Virus record (IMG/VR): IMGVR_UViG_3300048927_000744
Span: 1 to 53,451 of that record
DNA: 53,451 nucleotides
Strand: one strand, 5' to 3'
From: a virus
Below the pieces are notes generated by a model, which saw only the letters and a program-made list of their open reading frames with translations, made no database searches and was not told the DNA's origin. The translations under genes were made by a program, and so were the position numbers. Shown here one piece after another: positions 41,349 through 50,000 of the stretch. Every line of letters begins with the position of its first letter. Within the stretch, counting starts at the first letter, position 1.

Positions 41349-42362
41349 ATGAGCGAAACACCGCGCGCAAAGAAAAATCTACCTCGCCACGATGCAGGCT
41401 CGATGGAGCTATTGGGGGGCACTGGGCCAATCACGACAATGTGTTCTTGCGGCTCGTTCTTGGAGATTTATAAGCAGGACAAGACCTTTCGGATACAGAC
41501 ACCCGAATCAATTGATCCAGATGATACCAATCCAAATGCCCCGTGGGTTGCTTCCCCAGTGGCCGATGTTGGGTCCAGCAACCTAACGGTTGCCCGAGTA
41601 CTTCTGCAAGCTCGCGAAATGCTTGACGCCGCGATGTTCGACGAAGAACTCGACAAAGAAGCAGTGATCTTGCATCTACATAACTGCAAGGAAATGCTGC
41701 TCGCATGCGAAAGGCTGGCTACGAGACTTGCAGGACGCATTGACGAAATCATCAAGCAAATCTCCGAGCAGGGTATTTCCAAAGACAACCACGGCCGCGG
41801 CTTGAACCCTTTTCCCCAGGTTCAAGACTTGGACTTGGATTGCGGAGCGTTCCTAACTCAAGCCAATAGAGCTATCAAGCTGATCTGCGAGTTGCCAGCG
41901 TTATTTGTCAAGCTTGACAAGACTGATAGCAACTTTGACCACCTCTCAAAACGGCTGTCGGAGACACTCGGAGAGGAATCACCCATTTCCTCTTTTGTGC
42001 GCGAAAATGCAGGGGGTGTGCGCTACCTGATCGAGCTGCGAAACTTTCACGAGCATCCGAAGAAAGTAAAAACTGTGATAGAGAATTTCCGCGTTCTACC
42101 AAATGGGCAGATACAGACACCGGCCTGGTACTTAGAGGGACAAGGTAGAGCCGACCCTCATCCCATTAAAGAAGAAATAGCCGCATCAGTAAACTTTATC
42201 AGGGATGTTGCAGAGATAATGCTTATCCATCTCTTGATGTATCGGATCTCTAAGAATTTTCCCTTCTTCATCCAGGAGATACCTGAAGACGAAATAGTTT
42301 CGACCCTACCAATTAGGTACAGGCTCGCGATTGATGTCACAAGAATGCAGGTAGCAAAGTAG
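41349..42362 (+). CDS. Unknown protein with HEPN-like RNxxxH motif, 337 aa
   Basis: Largely helical protein. The N-terminus (about 1-75) holds a CSCG pair and low-complexity acidic text. Helical segments follow (about 80-145). Near residue 230 it has LIELRNFHEHPKK, an RNxxxH motif that matches the catalytic signature of HEPN ribonucleases (Rx4-6H). A C-terminal helix-rich part follows. HEPN domains are often toxins or defence effectors that cut RNA; this assignment rests on the motif only. It converges with another RNxxxH protein at 42670. Confidence 0.6.
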   Translation: MSETPRAKKNLPRHDAGSMELLGGTGPITTMCSCGSFLEIYKQDKTFRIQTPESIDPDDTNPNAPWVASPVADVGSSNLTVARVLLQAREMLDAAMFDEELDKEAVILHLHNCKEMLLACERLATRLAGRIDEIIKQISEQGISKDNHGRGLNPFPQVQDLDLDCGAFLTQANRAIKLICELPALFVKLDKTDSNFDHLSKRLSETLGEESPISSFVRENAGGVRYLIELRNFHEHPKKVKTVIENFRVLPNGQIQTPAWYLEGQGRADPHPIKEEIAASVNFIRDVAEIMLIHLLMYRISKNFPFFIQEIPEDEIVSTLPIRYRLAIDVTRMQVAK

Positions 42363-42669
42363 CTCCATGGCTGCCGAGTGAATCGCCCATTGTTTTGTAA
42401 ACGAGTCTAACTGACTGACTCCGGCTGAACACCGCCGCACAGCAGGATGAAATCAAGCTAGGCTCTAGCAAGCCGGGCATCACCGAAACTCTTTGATTCA
42501 GAGCCCCGCATCTATGATCACCTCGGACGGATTGCACCCCCGCGCCGCTGAAACAATCAGGGACAGACCACGTATTGATACTGCCTGCAGACCGCGCCTG
42601 CAGCTCTTTGTAGGTCACTGCGGCAAGAGTTGGCCAGAAGCAGACTGTCCGAGCGGTTTGTGATGGTCA
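42363..42669. other. Convergent intergenic region, nothing assignable
   Basis: A 307-base space between two convergent genes with no supported gene, RNA or clear terminator. Short palindromic CTGCAGG/CCTGCAG elements occur near 42583-42602. Confidence 0.35.
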
Positions 42670-43635
42670 TTACTCGACGGAGACCGAAAACACCTTCATA
42701 AGTTTGTTTTTGAGATTGTTGTCGCAGATCTGATAGATGTCTACTGCCCTGATCAATGCATCCACCTGCAGCTCACTGTGCTTGGGATAAGAAAGCACTG
42801 TCTCAATTTGAGAAGGTAAAAGAAATTTTGCTAAGTATTGATAAGGATTTGTACCATCCTTTACATGCGAAAGGATCATGTTCCATTTTTGATACTGGCG
42901 CAGGCCCTCATGGATTTTTGTGTACTCAAAATATTGTTGTAGGGCTTGAGTGTTTTGATCAATTACAGCGCCTTTGTGCCAAGCATAATAGGTTTGTGCT
43001 TGTTTTTTGTATGTTGTAAGTATTTCGTAAAGGTCAACGCTGTCGTCTAAGTCTTGGATGTATTTTTTTGCATTCGCGGTCCAGCTGCTCCAGGCGAGCA
43101 AATCTTCCTTGTTTATCTGAAAGTGCGCCGTCCGTGTACCAATTTCCATGTCGTAGTTTATCGACCAGTTGGCTTCGGCAATACGCCAATGTGTGTTGAA
43201 GTTCCGCAGATCCTGTAGGAAATTGTGCAGGCCAGGTGTGGTGAAGATTTCAGCTCTTTTTATGGCTGGCCCATCTACTTTGTGTCTGTTGTCAAAGTTT
43301 CTGGCGATATCTACTAAGGTCATAAGCGAGGAAGTGCAATAGTATAGTTTTCGCTTTACCTCTCTAGTGTAGTGCTCTGCCGTTTTTTCATTGCTCTTGT
43401 TCCAGAATTCTGGGTCCTTGCTCCTCTCGCCAAAAATACAAATTTCATCAATGAGTTCGGAAATGCTGGTATAGAAAATCCATACCGTGTCATCCAACCC
43501 TTTCAAGTCATTCCAGATTTTTCCGCCAGGAGTTCTATCAATTGAAGGCTGGACTTCCGTAAATTTGTGCGTCATTGCCGCCATAATCTGCTTCCGATTC
43601 CATGGATGCGAAATAGTGTCTAAGTAGCCAGTCAT
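42670..43635 (-). CDS. Unknown protein with HEPN-like RNxxxH motif, 321 aa
   Basis: Helical, aromatic-rich protein. Near residue 150 it carries FLQDLRNFNTHWRIAEANW, an RNxxxH motif in a helix, again as in HEPN nucleases, and a second helical region lies after residue 180. The sequence is otherwise unlike the 337-aa convergent protein, so the two are not simple copies. It is AT-rich. No partner antitoxin-like gene (MNT or similar) is adjacent. A defence or toxin function is inference. Confidence 0.6.
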   Translation of the reverse strand: MTGYLDTISHPWNRKQIMAAMTHKFTEVQPSIDRTPGGKIWNDLKGLDDTVWIFYTSISELIDEICIFGERSKDPEFWNKSNEKTAEHYTREVKRKLYYCTSSLMTLVDIARNFDNRHKVDGPAIKRAEIFTTPGLHNFLQDLRNFNTHWRIAEANWSINYDMEIGTRTAHFQINKEDLLAWSSWTANAKKYIQDLDDSVDLYEILTTYKKQAQTYYAWHKGAVIDQNTQALQQYFEYTKIHEGLRQYQKWNMILSHVKDGTNPYQYLAKFLLPSQIETVLSYPKHSELQVDALIRAVDIYQICDNNLKNKLMKVFSVSVE

Positions 43636-43794
43636 GTAAAACTTCCATAATGAACTAGTGTTTGCAATCTACCCGCTTGCTCAATTCTAGAAACGGCGTA
43701 ATGCGCCTTAGCGTAGCGCCTTCGCGGTCTTAGGCAACATCAGCTGAGTGTACTTTAAATCGCCCCTGATTTTCTGGACGCATCCGACTGGCTC

Positions 43795-43989
43795 CTTTTG
43801 GCCGATTCTGTTGAAAAAGTCGGGAGTGATTTTCACGGCAGAAAAGTACGCGCCTGAGCTTGAAATTTAGAGTCGGCGCAGAGGTATTCGGACTCAAATT
43901 TCACGTGGCAGCGCATAAAAAAGACGCTTTCACCGATAGTATGCTGGCAGTTTGAGAAAACCGACTTTTTCAACAGAATCGGCCGAAAG
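43795..43989. mobile_element. MITE-like element with 29-bp terminal inverted repeats
   Basis: A 195-bp segment ends in near-perfect inverted repeats: 43795-43823 and 43961-43989 (28 of 29 positions match; a 24-bp core is perfect, GGCCGATTCTGTTGAAAAAG being its start). The 137-bp interior has no gene. Similar TTCTGTTGAAAAAGTC ends occur at transposable elements in Pseudomonas, so a transposase supplied elsewhere could have moved it. I could not identify an exact target-site duplication. Confidence 0.75.
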
Positions 43990-44184
43990 CAGTCACAATG
44001 TATTTCGTAATTCTTTGGGCAATTCTGTGGCTTGCCTTCATTCGACAGGATGCTCGGGAGGACAAAAACGGTTCCCAAACTCAAAACGCACCCCCTGCAG
44101 AATGCGGTCTGTAGCCTGACCGATTGCCATGAGTAATGGAACGCCGATGGCTTTCAGGGCATTGGCCCGCTTGAATTTGCATAG

Positions 44185-44247
44185 CGGTCTTGAAAACCGG
44201 CGAACGTTAATAGCGTTCCCAGGGTTCGAATCCCTGGTTTCCCGCCG
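44185..44247 (+). tRNA. 3' fragment of tRNA-Ser(TGA), island att remnant
   Basis: Contains the anticodon loop CTTGAAA (44189-44195, anticodon TGA at 44191-44193), a long variable arm with AACG / CGTT, a perfect T-arm (CAGGG TTCGAAT CCCTG, 44220-44236) and acceptor strand GTTTCCC with GCC. No D-arm or 5' acceptor strand is found upstream, the lowest pair of the anticodon stem is mismatched, and the CCA end reads CCG. It is thus a truncated copy, as produced when an island integrates in a tRNA gene. Confidence 0.75.
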
Positions 44248-44265
44248 CGAACTCAACAAAATCAA

Positions 44266-44295
44266 GGGCTTAGGTCAATCCTAGGCCCTTTTTTT
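44266..44295 (+). terminator. Terminator following the tRNA-Ser fragment
   Basis: Stem GGGCTTAGG (44266-44274) / CCTAGGCCC (44280-44288) with one G-T pair, then seven T residues. This is the usual terminator position behind a tRNA and suggests native tRNA-flanking DNA resumes here. Confidence 0.8.
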
Positions 44296-45158
44296 ATGGC
44301 TGTTTCATACCCATCCCACCGGCACAGACCGCTCTCCCTTACTACCTTTTTAAAGATGCAACAGCTTAGTTGCGCCTTATGTCGCCTGATGTGGTCTCAG
44401 AGAAAGGCGTCCTAGCAGTTGCAGCCTACTGACGTTTCTCTCGTATTCGCTTTAGCTTACATTCATTGATGACAAGGGCGATGCGTGGCGGCTTCGGTAT
44501 GGGTGGCGGGGTGCACTCATCCCATGCCTTGGGCATTCAGAAAAACCGTTCAGCCAGTGGGTGTCTGAGATCTCCCGTCGGGCTCTCGCAAGCGATCGTT
44601 TGAAAGCGGGGCCACGGTTGGGCAGATGGTCTGAGGAAAGGCCACGAGATCTGGCCTGTCAAAATCATGTGAACGGTCTTCCCGCTTTACTCCACAGTTA
44701 AGCGCGGAAGCAGATGCAGGTGGGATGCGTCGCATGAAGCCCGTTCGTCTTCGAGTGTAGGCCGAGTGCCCATTGCCCCACCTAGCGATATTGATCGACT
44801 GCCGGCTTACGTACGTCACGCGGGTCGAATCAGCTTCGCTGAAGCCCCACCTTCGTCAGCGTCTCAGTGTTCTGGTCGTTTCGATCTCTGGCCTCTAGAT
44901 CGACTGTAAAGCTGTAATGCCCTGGGGAATGCTCTTGCTGTCATGTGTGTCTGGTGGGGGATTGTCCGTCAGTTCAGTCTTTTGGGATTCTACAAAAGGC
45001 AGAGTCGGAAAGGTATGCGTTTATTCAGGGGGTTATATTTTGAAACGGCACTCTCGATGCGCAGAAGCTCCTTAGGCGGCATTTTGTATAAGTGCTTTGT
45101 GGTGGAGGGGGCAAGGTCGATATTGGATTTTAGGTGCCAATGCTGCGGCATAAGAATG
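44296..45158. other. Gene-poor stretch before the GMT operon
   Basis: About 860 bases without a gene I can support. Short open frames on both strands (e.g. 44550-44819 minus, 44943-45191 plus) lack ribosome binding sites and read as non-protein sequence. It may be decayed host or island DNA. Confidence 0.35.
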
Positions 45159-45202
45159 AGTATGCTTAGAGCATACTCTAAGGTGCAATAAAAAAATTGC
45201 AT
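45159..45202. promoter_or_regulatory. Overlapping palindrome cluster upstream of GMT operon
   Basis: Three perfect inverted repeats in 44 bases: GAGTATGC (45159-45166) / GCATACTC (45172-45179); CTTAGAG (45166-45172) / CTCTAAG (45177-45183), which is mutually exclusive with the first; and TGCAAT (45185-45190) / ATTGCA (45197-45202) with an A6 loop. It lies 87 bases before the first GMT-linked gene. Candidate operator, attenuator or recombinase binding site. Confidence 0.6.
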
Positions 45203-45288
45203 CTTGTTGAACAGCTATTTTTTGTGTGGCAGGATGCGCGCCACTTGAACATGTGTAATAGCTGATACAGCCCAGAAGGATTGCAGCG

Positions 45289-45618
45289 TTGAGCAAAGAA
45301 TATTCAATTGATCACGATAGAATACTTCCTTCAGTATCAGTCATCCCCGGTACAGATATGATGTTAGTCGCAAGCGATATCGGTCTTTCAGTCTTGGGGG
45401 AAAAACTATGTTTTTCATTGACGGTTCATCGTCGCTTGAGTGATATCAAGATTTTTGCGGAATACCTTAAGGCTGATGGGAAGTGTGCTGCTAATTTTAG
45501 GTGCCTGATCGAGCGCTTTGAAAGCAGCACAAGTCAACGGGGTGGTGAAGTGAATTCCAAACCAGTTGAAAGCCCCCACGCTCACGCTAATATTTCAACA
45601 AAGGACATGATCCTTTGA
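45289..45618 (+). CDS. Small leader gene of the GMT operon, 109 aa (TTG start)
   Basis: First gene of the operon, with no recognised domain. The middle has VSVIPGTDMMLVASDIGLSVLGEKLCFSLTVHRRLSDIKIFAEYLK, the C-terminus is polar. TTG 45289 is preceded by AGAAGGA at 8 bases. Its stop overlaps the GmtY start (TTGA). It may be a regulator or accessory recombination factor; its conservation with GMT operons elsewhere is not known to me. Confidence 0.6.
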   Translation: MSKEYSIDHDRILPSVSVIPGTDMMLVASDIGLSVLGEKLCFSLTVHRRLSDIKIFAEYLKADGKCAANFRCLIERFESSTSQRGGEVNSKPVESPHAHANISTKDMIL

Positions 45619-47054
45619 ATGCGCTTGCCCCTTTGCGCATGAGCCATGTCGAGCTGTTTGAAACGACACGCAATGGAACTCCGACCTTCCGAATGATTTG
45701 CCCTGATCATACGATGACAGAGTTCTTTGATGAGTGGGCGTATCAACTTGCCAAATTAAAAGCATTCAAGACCACACGTACATATTGTTACGCGGTGCGT
45801 GAGATGCTGAACTATATTCATCAAGTCAGTATTCAATGTGGTGGCCTCACTGCATTGCAACTGCGAGAAGCATTAGATAGCTATGAGAGCTACTTGGTCA
45901 GCGGAATTTATAGCACATCATCCGTAGCCAGTGAGGCTGCGAGGGTGCTTGGTAGCAGAGAGCTGGGTGGCGCTTCTATTGCAGTGCATTTTGCGGGTGT
46001 AAATAATTTCATTACCGCTAGTGAGGCGATGAGGGAAGCATTGCTGCAGATGCAGGACAGCGGCTACGTCTCTGAAATGGCTATCTCGATGATGCCGCTC
46101 ACTACAACCAGGTACATGGAGGCGCCTCGGAATGTCAAGGCTGCGATCAGGGCAAACAGCTGGATGGCCGGCTGCATCGCAGGGGGCGCAAAACGGATCA
46201 AACAGAAACACCTGAGCCCAGTATCTAAGCCCTCGACGGTGGCGCGCACTGATGAATTTGGAGGGGATGAAAAAACCTTCCCGATTGACAAGTGTAGGGA
46301 TTTGATTGAAAGCGCTACGTGTCTGCGCGACAAGGTGCTGTGGAGCTTGCTAGCAGCATCCGGCTGCCGGATTTCGGAAGCGCTTACAGTGTTGTGGGAC
46401 GACATTCATATCGATACCGATAATCCGAAAAATAATAAGGTATTTATTGTTGATCCTGACACGCGTCTAGATGTTTTGATCCATTACATCCCTGAGCATC
46501 AGCTCAAAAAGCTTGATCATAAGGGGCGGGTTAAGCCTGATACGTTTTTGATCCAGCCCTTTGCTTCAATGTTCTGGCATTACTTAGGGTTGTATGACCA
46601 AGAGCAGCGTGCTCTAGAAGCGAGCAGGCACCGTCCGGTAGCGCACAGATTTTTATTTCGTAATCTTCGTGACGGAGGCCCCATGGCGATGTCTTATCAG
46701 GCCGTTTACGAGCGCTTCCGTTCAGCTGCACAGAAAATTACGGGCATGAGCTACGGCTTTCATTCGCTCCGTCATATGTACGCGTATTACCTGGTCAACC
46801 ATTGCCCTAATCCGGTTGGTCATAACAAATTCGGACTGGATTTGAAAACGGTGCAAGTCTTCATGGGGCATAAAACCATCAAGGCAACTGAGCGATACGC
46901 ACGTAAAGACATCAAAATGCTCGAGGCAACGTTCGCGGCTATCAATATGCTTCGCATGACAACAGCTAACTATAGCGTGACACACGTTCAAATTCAGCAT
47001 CTCGAGAATGAACTCAAGCAACTCAAACTCTCACTGCATAGCGACAGTAAATAA
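45615..47054 (+). CDS. gmtY: GmtY tyrosine recombinase of the Gamma-Mobile-Trio, 479 aa
   Basis: Tyrosine recombinase with the full catalytic set: R252 in SGCRISEAL, H383-x-x-R386 in FHSLRHMYAYY, H419 in FMGHKTIKATERY and nucleophile candidate Y428. An N-terminal SAM-like core-binding region (about 35-150) precedes it. It is the first of three adjacent genes of the known GMT trio, which defines mobile islands in Gammaproteobacteria that carry defence and toxin cargo. The start is TTG 45615, overlapping the preceding stop with AAGGA at good distance; ATG 45639 is an alternative. Confidence 0.85.
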   Translation: MNALAPLRMSHVELFETTRNGTPTFRMICPDHTMTEFFDEWAYQLAKLKAFKTTRTYCYAVREMLNYIHQVSIQCGGLTALQLREALDSYESYLVSGIYSTSSVASEAARVLGSRELGGASIAVHFAGVNNFITASEAMREALLQMQDSGYVSEMAISMMPLTTTRYMEAPRNVKAAIRANSWMAGCIAGGAKRIKQKHLSPVSKPSTVARTDEFGGDEKTFPIDKCRDLIESATCLRDKVLWSLLAASGCRISEALTVLWDDIHIDTDNPKNNKVFIVDPDTRLDVLIHYIPEHQLKKLDHKGRVKPDTFLIQPFASMFWHYLGLYDQEQRALEASRHRPVAHRFLFRNLRDGGPMAMSYQAVYERFRSAAQKITGMSYGFHSLRHMYAYYLVNHCPNPVGHNKFGLDLKTVQVFMGHKTIKATERYARKDIKMLEATFAAINMLRMTTANYSVTHVQIQHLENELKQLKLSLHSDSK

Positions 47055-50000
47055 TGATTAATTTGCACCCTATCAATGCAATTTGGCTTGTGGAAGAAAA
47101 TGAGGTTGCTCAGCACTTCGTTAAGGCTGTTGCGACAGTTCGAACCCTTTATAAAAAATACTATGGCGCACAGCCTGATAGCGCTGCAGATCGGGTCGAG
47201 TCTGTTTTTAGGCGTGCTCTGACCTTTGAAAGATGGGGCGTGAGTGAAGTTCAACTGACGTTAGAGGCGACGTTCCGCAATAGTAATGTGCACTGGAGCG
47301 AAGTTGATCCTAGGCTTTCGGGGCTCTCAGCCGCCTACGAAGGTTCAATTTCTCAGTTATTTCGCTTGGTTTTTATTACGTTATGGGCGCGAAAAGTTTT
47401 TGTTGCTCCTCTCGGGATGCAGACTATCGCACATATGCCAGAAGTGTTTGATATGCTTTGTGAGAAGTTGAATGTAGAAAATCTGACGTTGATTCGCGGC
47501 GTGCACCCTGAATCCAAGATCAAAAGTCTTTTCAAGAGAGAAGAGTTTGATAGTGGGAGCAGTCGCGTAAACTTCTGGCTGAGACTTCTGTTAAGCACCA
47601 CCGCCTACACCATTGAAGATCTGTCGCAATCAGATGTCAATAGCCTGTTTACAGCTGCTAACGGTTCAGGACAGTTGCCATTGCGCAGGTACTACGTCAA
47701 TGACTTCCTTCTCACACTCTCGTCTCAGAGCGCGGAAAAGAAAAAGATGGTTGAGGATGTTATCAACCAATACCAGCTTGAAAAGCGCGAGAACAAGCCT
47801 GCGAGGGTCTATAAAGGGCGGATCCGGATTGGGAAAGTACAAAAGAAAGCTGAAAGCGCGTATGAAAAGTCTTATGCGGCAGCGCAAGAGATTGCATCCG
47901 GTGTGCGAGATATGAATTTCGCAGAGGATTTTAGTACATATTTTCCCTCCCACATTTTCAAGAAAATCTTCTACATTGGAGGGGAGGGGGAAGATTCGCT
48001 TTTTTATGAGTCCTCGCGTTATCCTGTGAAAGTATTTTCCTCGATGGTAAATGGTTTTTACAAATCGTTCATGCACTCAATGAGGCTCCAGAACTCTACC
48101 AATCATGAGTTTGTACTCGGCTTGCTCATGAGTTATGTCATGTGCTATCTGCCCAATTTCTTCCTTCAACGGGATGGTGATCTCTTAGATTATCCTAAGA
48201 ATTTGAATGACTTCAATTGCACCCTTTTTTTTACCCGAGAGTCAGTTTTTCTTGAAGGGGTAATCCTATATGAAAAGGAGCCGCCAAGAACATTTATTGG
48301 TTATGTTAATGAATTTTCTCGTGTAAAAGGTTGGGGTAGCGATACTCTTTACGCTCGAGTAGGTATCATCGATCGCTTTTGTGATTATGTCGAAGACAAT
48401 AATCTGGTGTTGCCAGGTGCCGATAAGTTTAAAAATAACTTTACGAGCGCATGCTATCCAGCTGTTTCAAAAAGGTCTGGCACTGACAAAGTTCCGGTTC
48501 CAAGACCGTATTTTTCCACATTCATCAGCATGCTTGACAGTCTCGAGTATTTGGTCGATCACATTAACTGTATGCCATATTACGATGGCCAGTCGGAGCA
48601 AGATGTAAACTATGGAGTTTTGGGTGGTGAGCTTTATCAGCCTTCCACGGTCGAGCTCACTCATAGTCATGCTTGGGCGGGGTTGATCGGTCGCAATGTT
48701 AAGGGTATTGATGAGGTCAATCAGAGTCTTCTGAATTATACTCCAATCTTTTATCATGAAAATAAAATACAGACTTTCAAATTTCTCCCCCGTTTTTATA
48801 AGATTGTCGATATCGAGATTAGGGGTGTAGTAGTTAGTCGTATTTCTCCCAATGAAGTCAGGTTGACGCAGCTGATGTGTCACACTGGAATTCGCCAGCA
48901 ACATCTGATTTGGCTAGACAAAGATAGGTATGATCGTGGCGTAGATCGGTATCGCTCGCTCCCATTCCAACCCATGTTTGTCAGCTCAGATAAATCGCAT
49001 GGAGAGTGGACGGCGATTGTTGCTATGCGCGCTATCGAGATCATGGACAGGCAGCGCAAGTGGTATGATGCGTGCACTTCGCCTAGTTTCAAGCAGGACT
49101 TGTGGTATGGCATGGTTGAAGGATCCAAATTTGGTCGATATAAGCCCTTATTCAGGGGGCAAGGAAATACCGACTCCGATTGGAACAACTCTCGGCAGTT
49201 TCGTGTTTACATGTTGATTCTGCAGTATTTCATTCGCGTTCAGATGCAGGACGCCTCTGGGGAGGACTTGGTTTTCGTCAAGTCTGAGGGTGGTTCGCCT
49301 GTTCCTTTTCTCGACTATTCGCCATATTTTCTCAGAGAGCTCGCCGTCAGTGATCTGGTCAGCCCACACACCCCCCATGCATTGCGCGCGGGGTTCGTAT
49401 CTGACGCGATCAGGCTCCTACCGCCTTCGATCATCGGTCAATATTTGACAGGTCAGAGTGAGGCGCTTGTCTGGTATTACGCAATTTTTGATGGCGACAA
49501 TTTGTCTGATCACCAACAGTTGCTCGCTGATTACATGATGAAAAACATGCAGAGTATTGAGCGGGGTGATGCTCCTGAACTTGCTGAGACCGTCCTCAAG
49601 CTTCATGCTAAATTGATGACGTCTATTGAAAAAGATCCAGTGCAGGCTATTAAAACTCACGGCTTGATCAGCCTCGCGGGTGTAGCGGATGACAAGAACG
49701 GGCTTGAGACTCTGCGCGCAAGACTTTACACCAAGCTCGCGTTCAATAACTGCCATATTTGCCCGTTCGATAATCGTTGTCCGAAGGAAGTAGTCTCCAA
49801 AATCGGTGGGCACCGTCAATGCGCGTTGTGCCCTTATGCCATCCGTGGTATCGATCACTTACAGGCTGTGAGTGCAGAAAAAGATAAAGCAAAAGAGATG
49901 ATGAAGGTCGTGCTTGACAAAATTCAAGAGTATCGAGCTCTCAAGCCAAGCGCTCGCAATCCGCAAATTTTGGAAAATTTGTATGTTGAGTATGACCACC

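Noticed and set aside
44038-44265. Minus-strand frame of 75 codons
   Set aside because: Overlaps the tRNA-Ser fragment and reads partly as its reverse complement; no ribosome binding site.
44943-45191. Plus-strand frame of 82 codons before the GMT operon
   Set aside because: No ribosome binding site, Arg/Cys/Trp-rich unlikely composition and it runs into the palindrome cluster.
45231-45288. Sigma-70 promoter for the GMT operon
   Set aside because: TTGAAC at 45245 is a fair -35 box but no -10 box lies at 16-18 bases; spacing to TGATAC is only 12.
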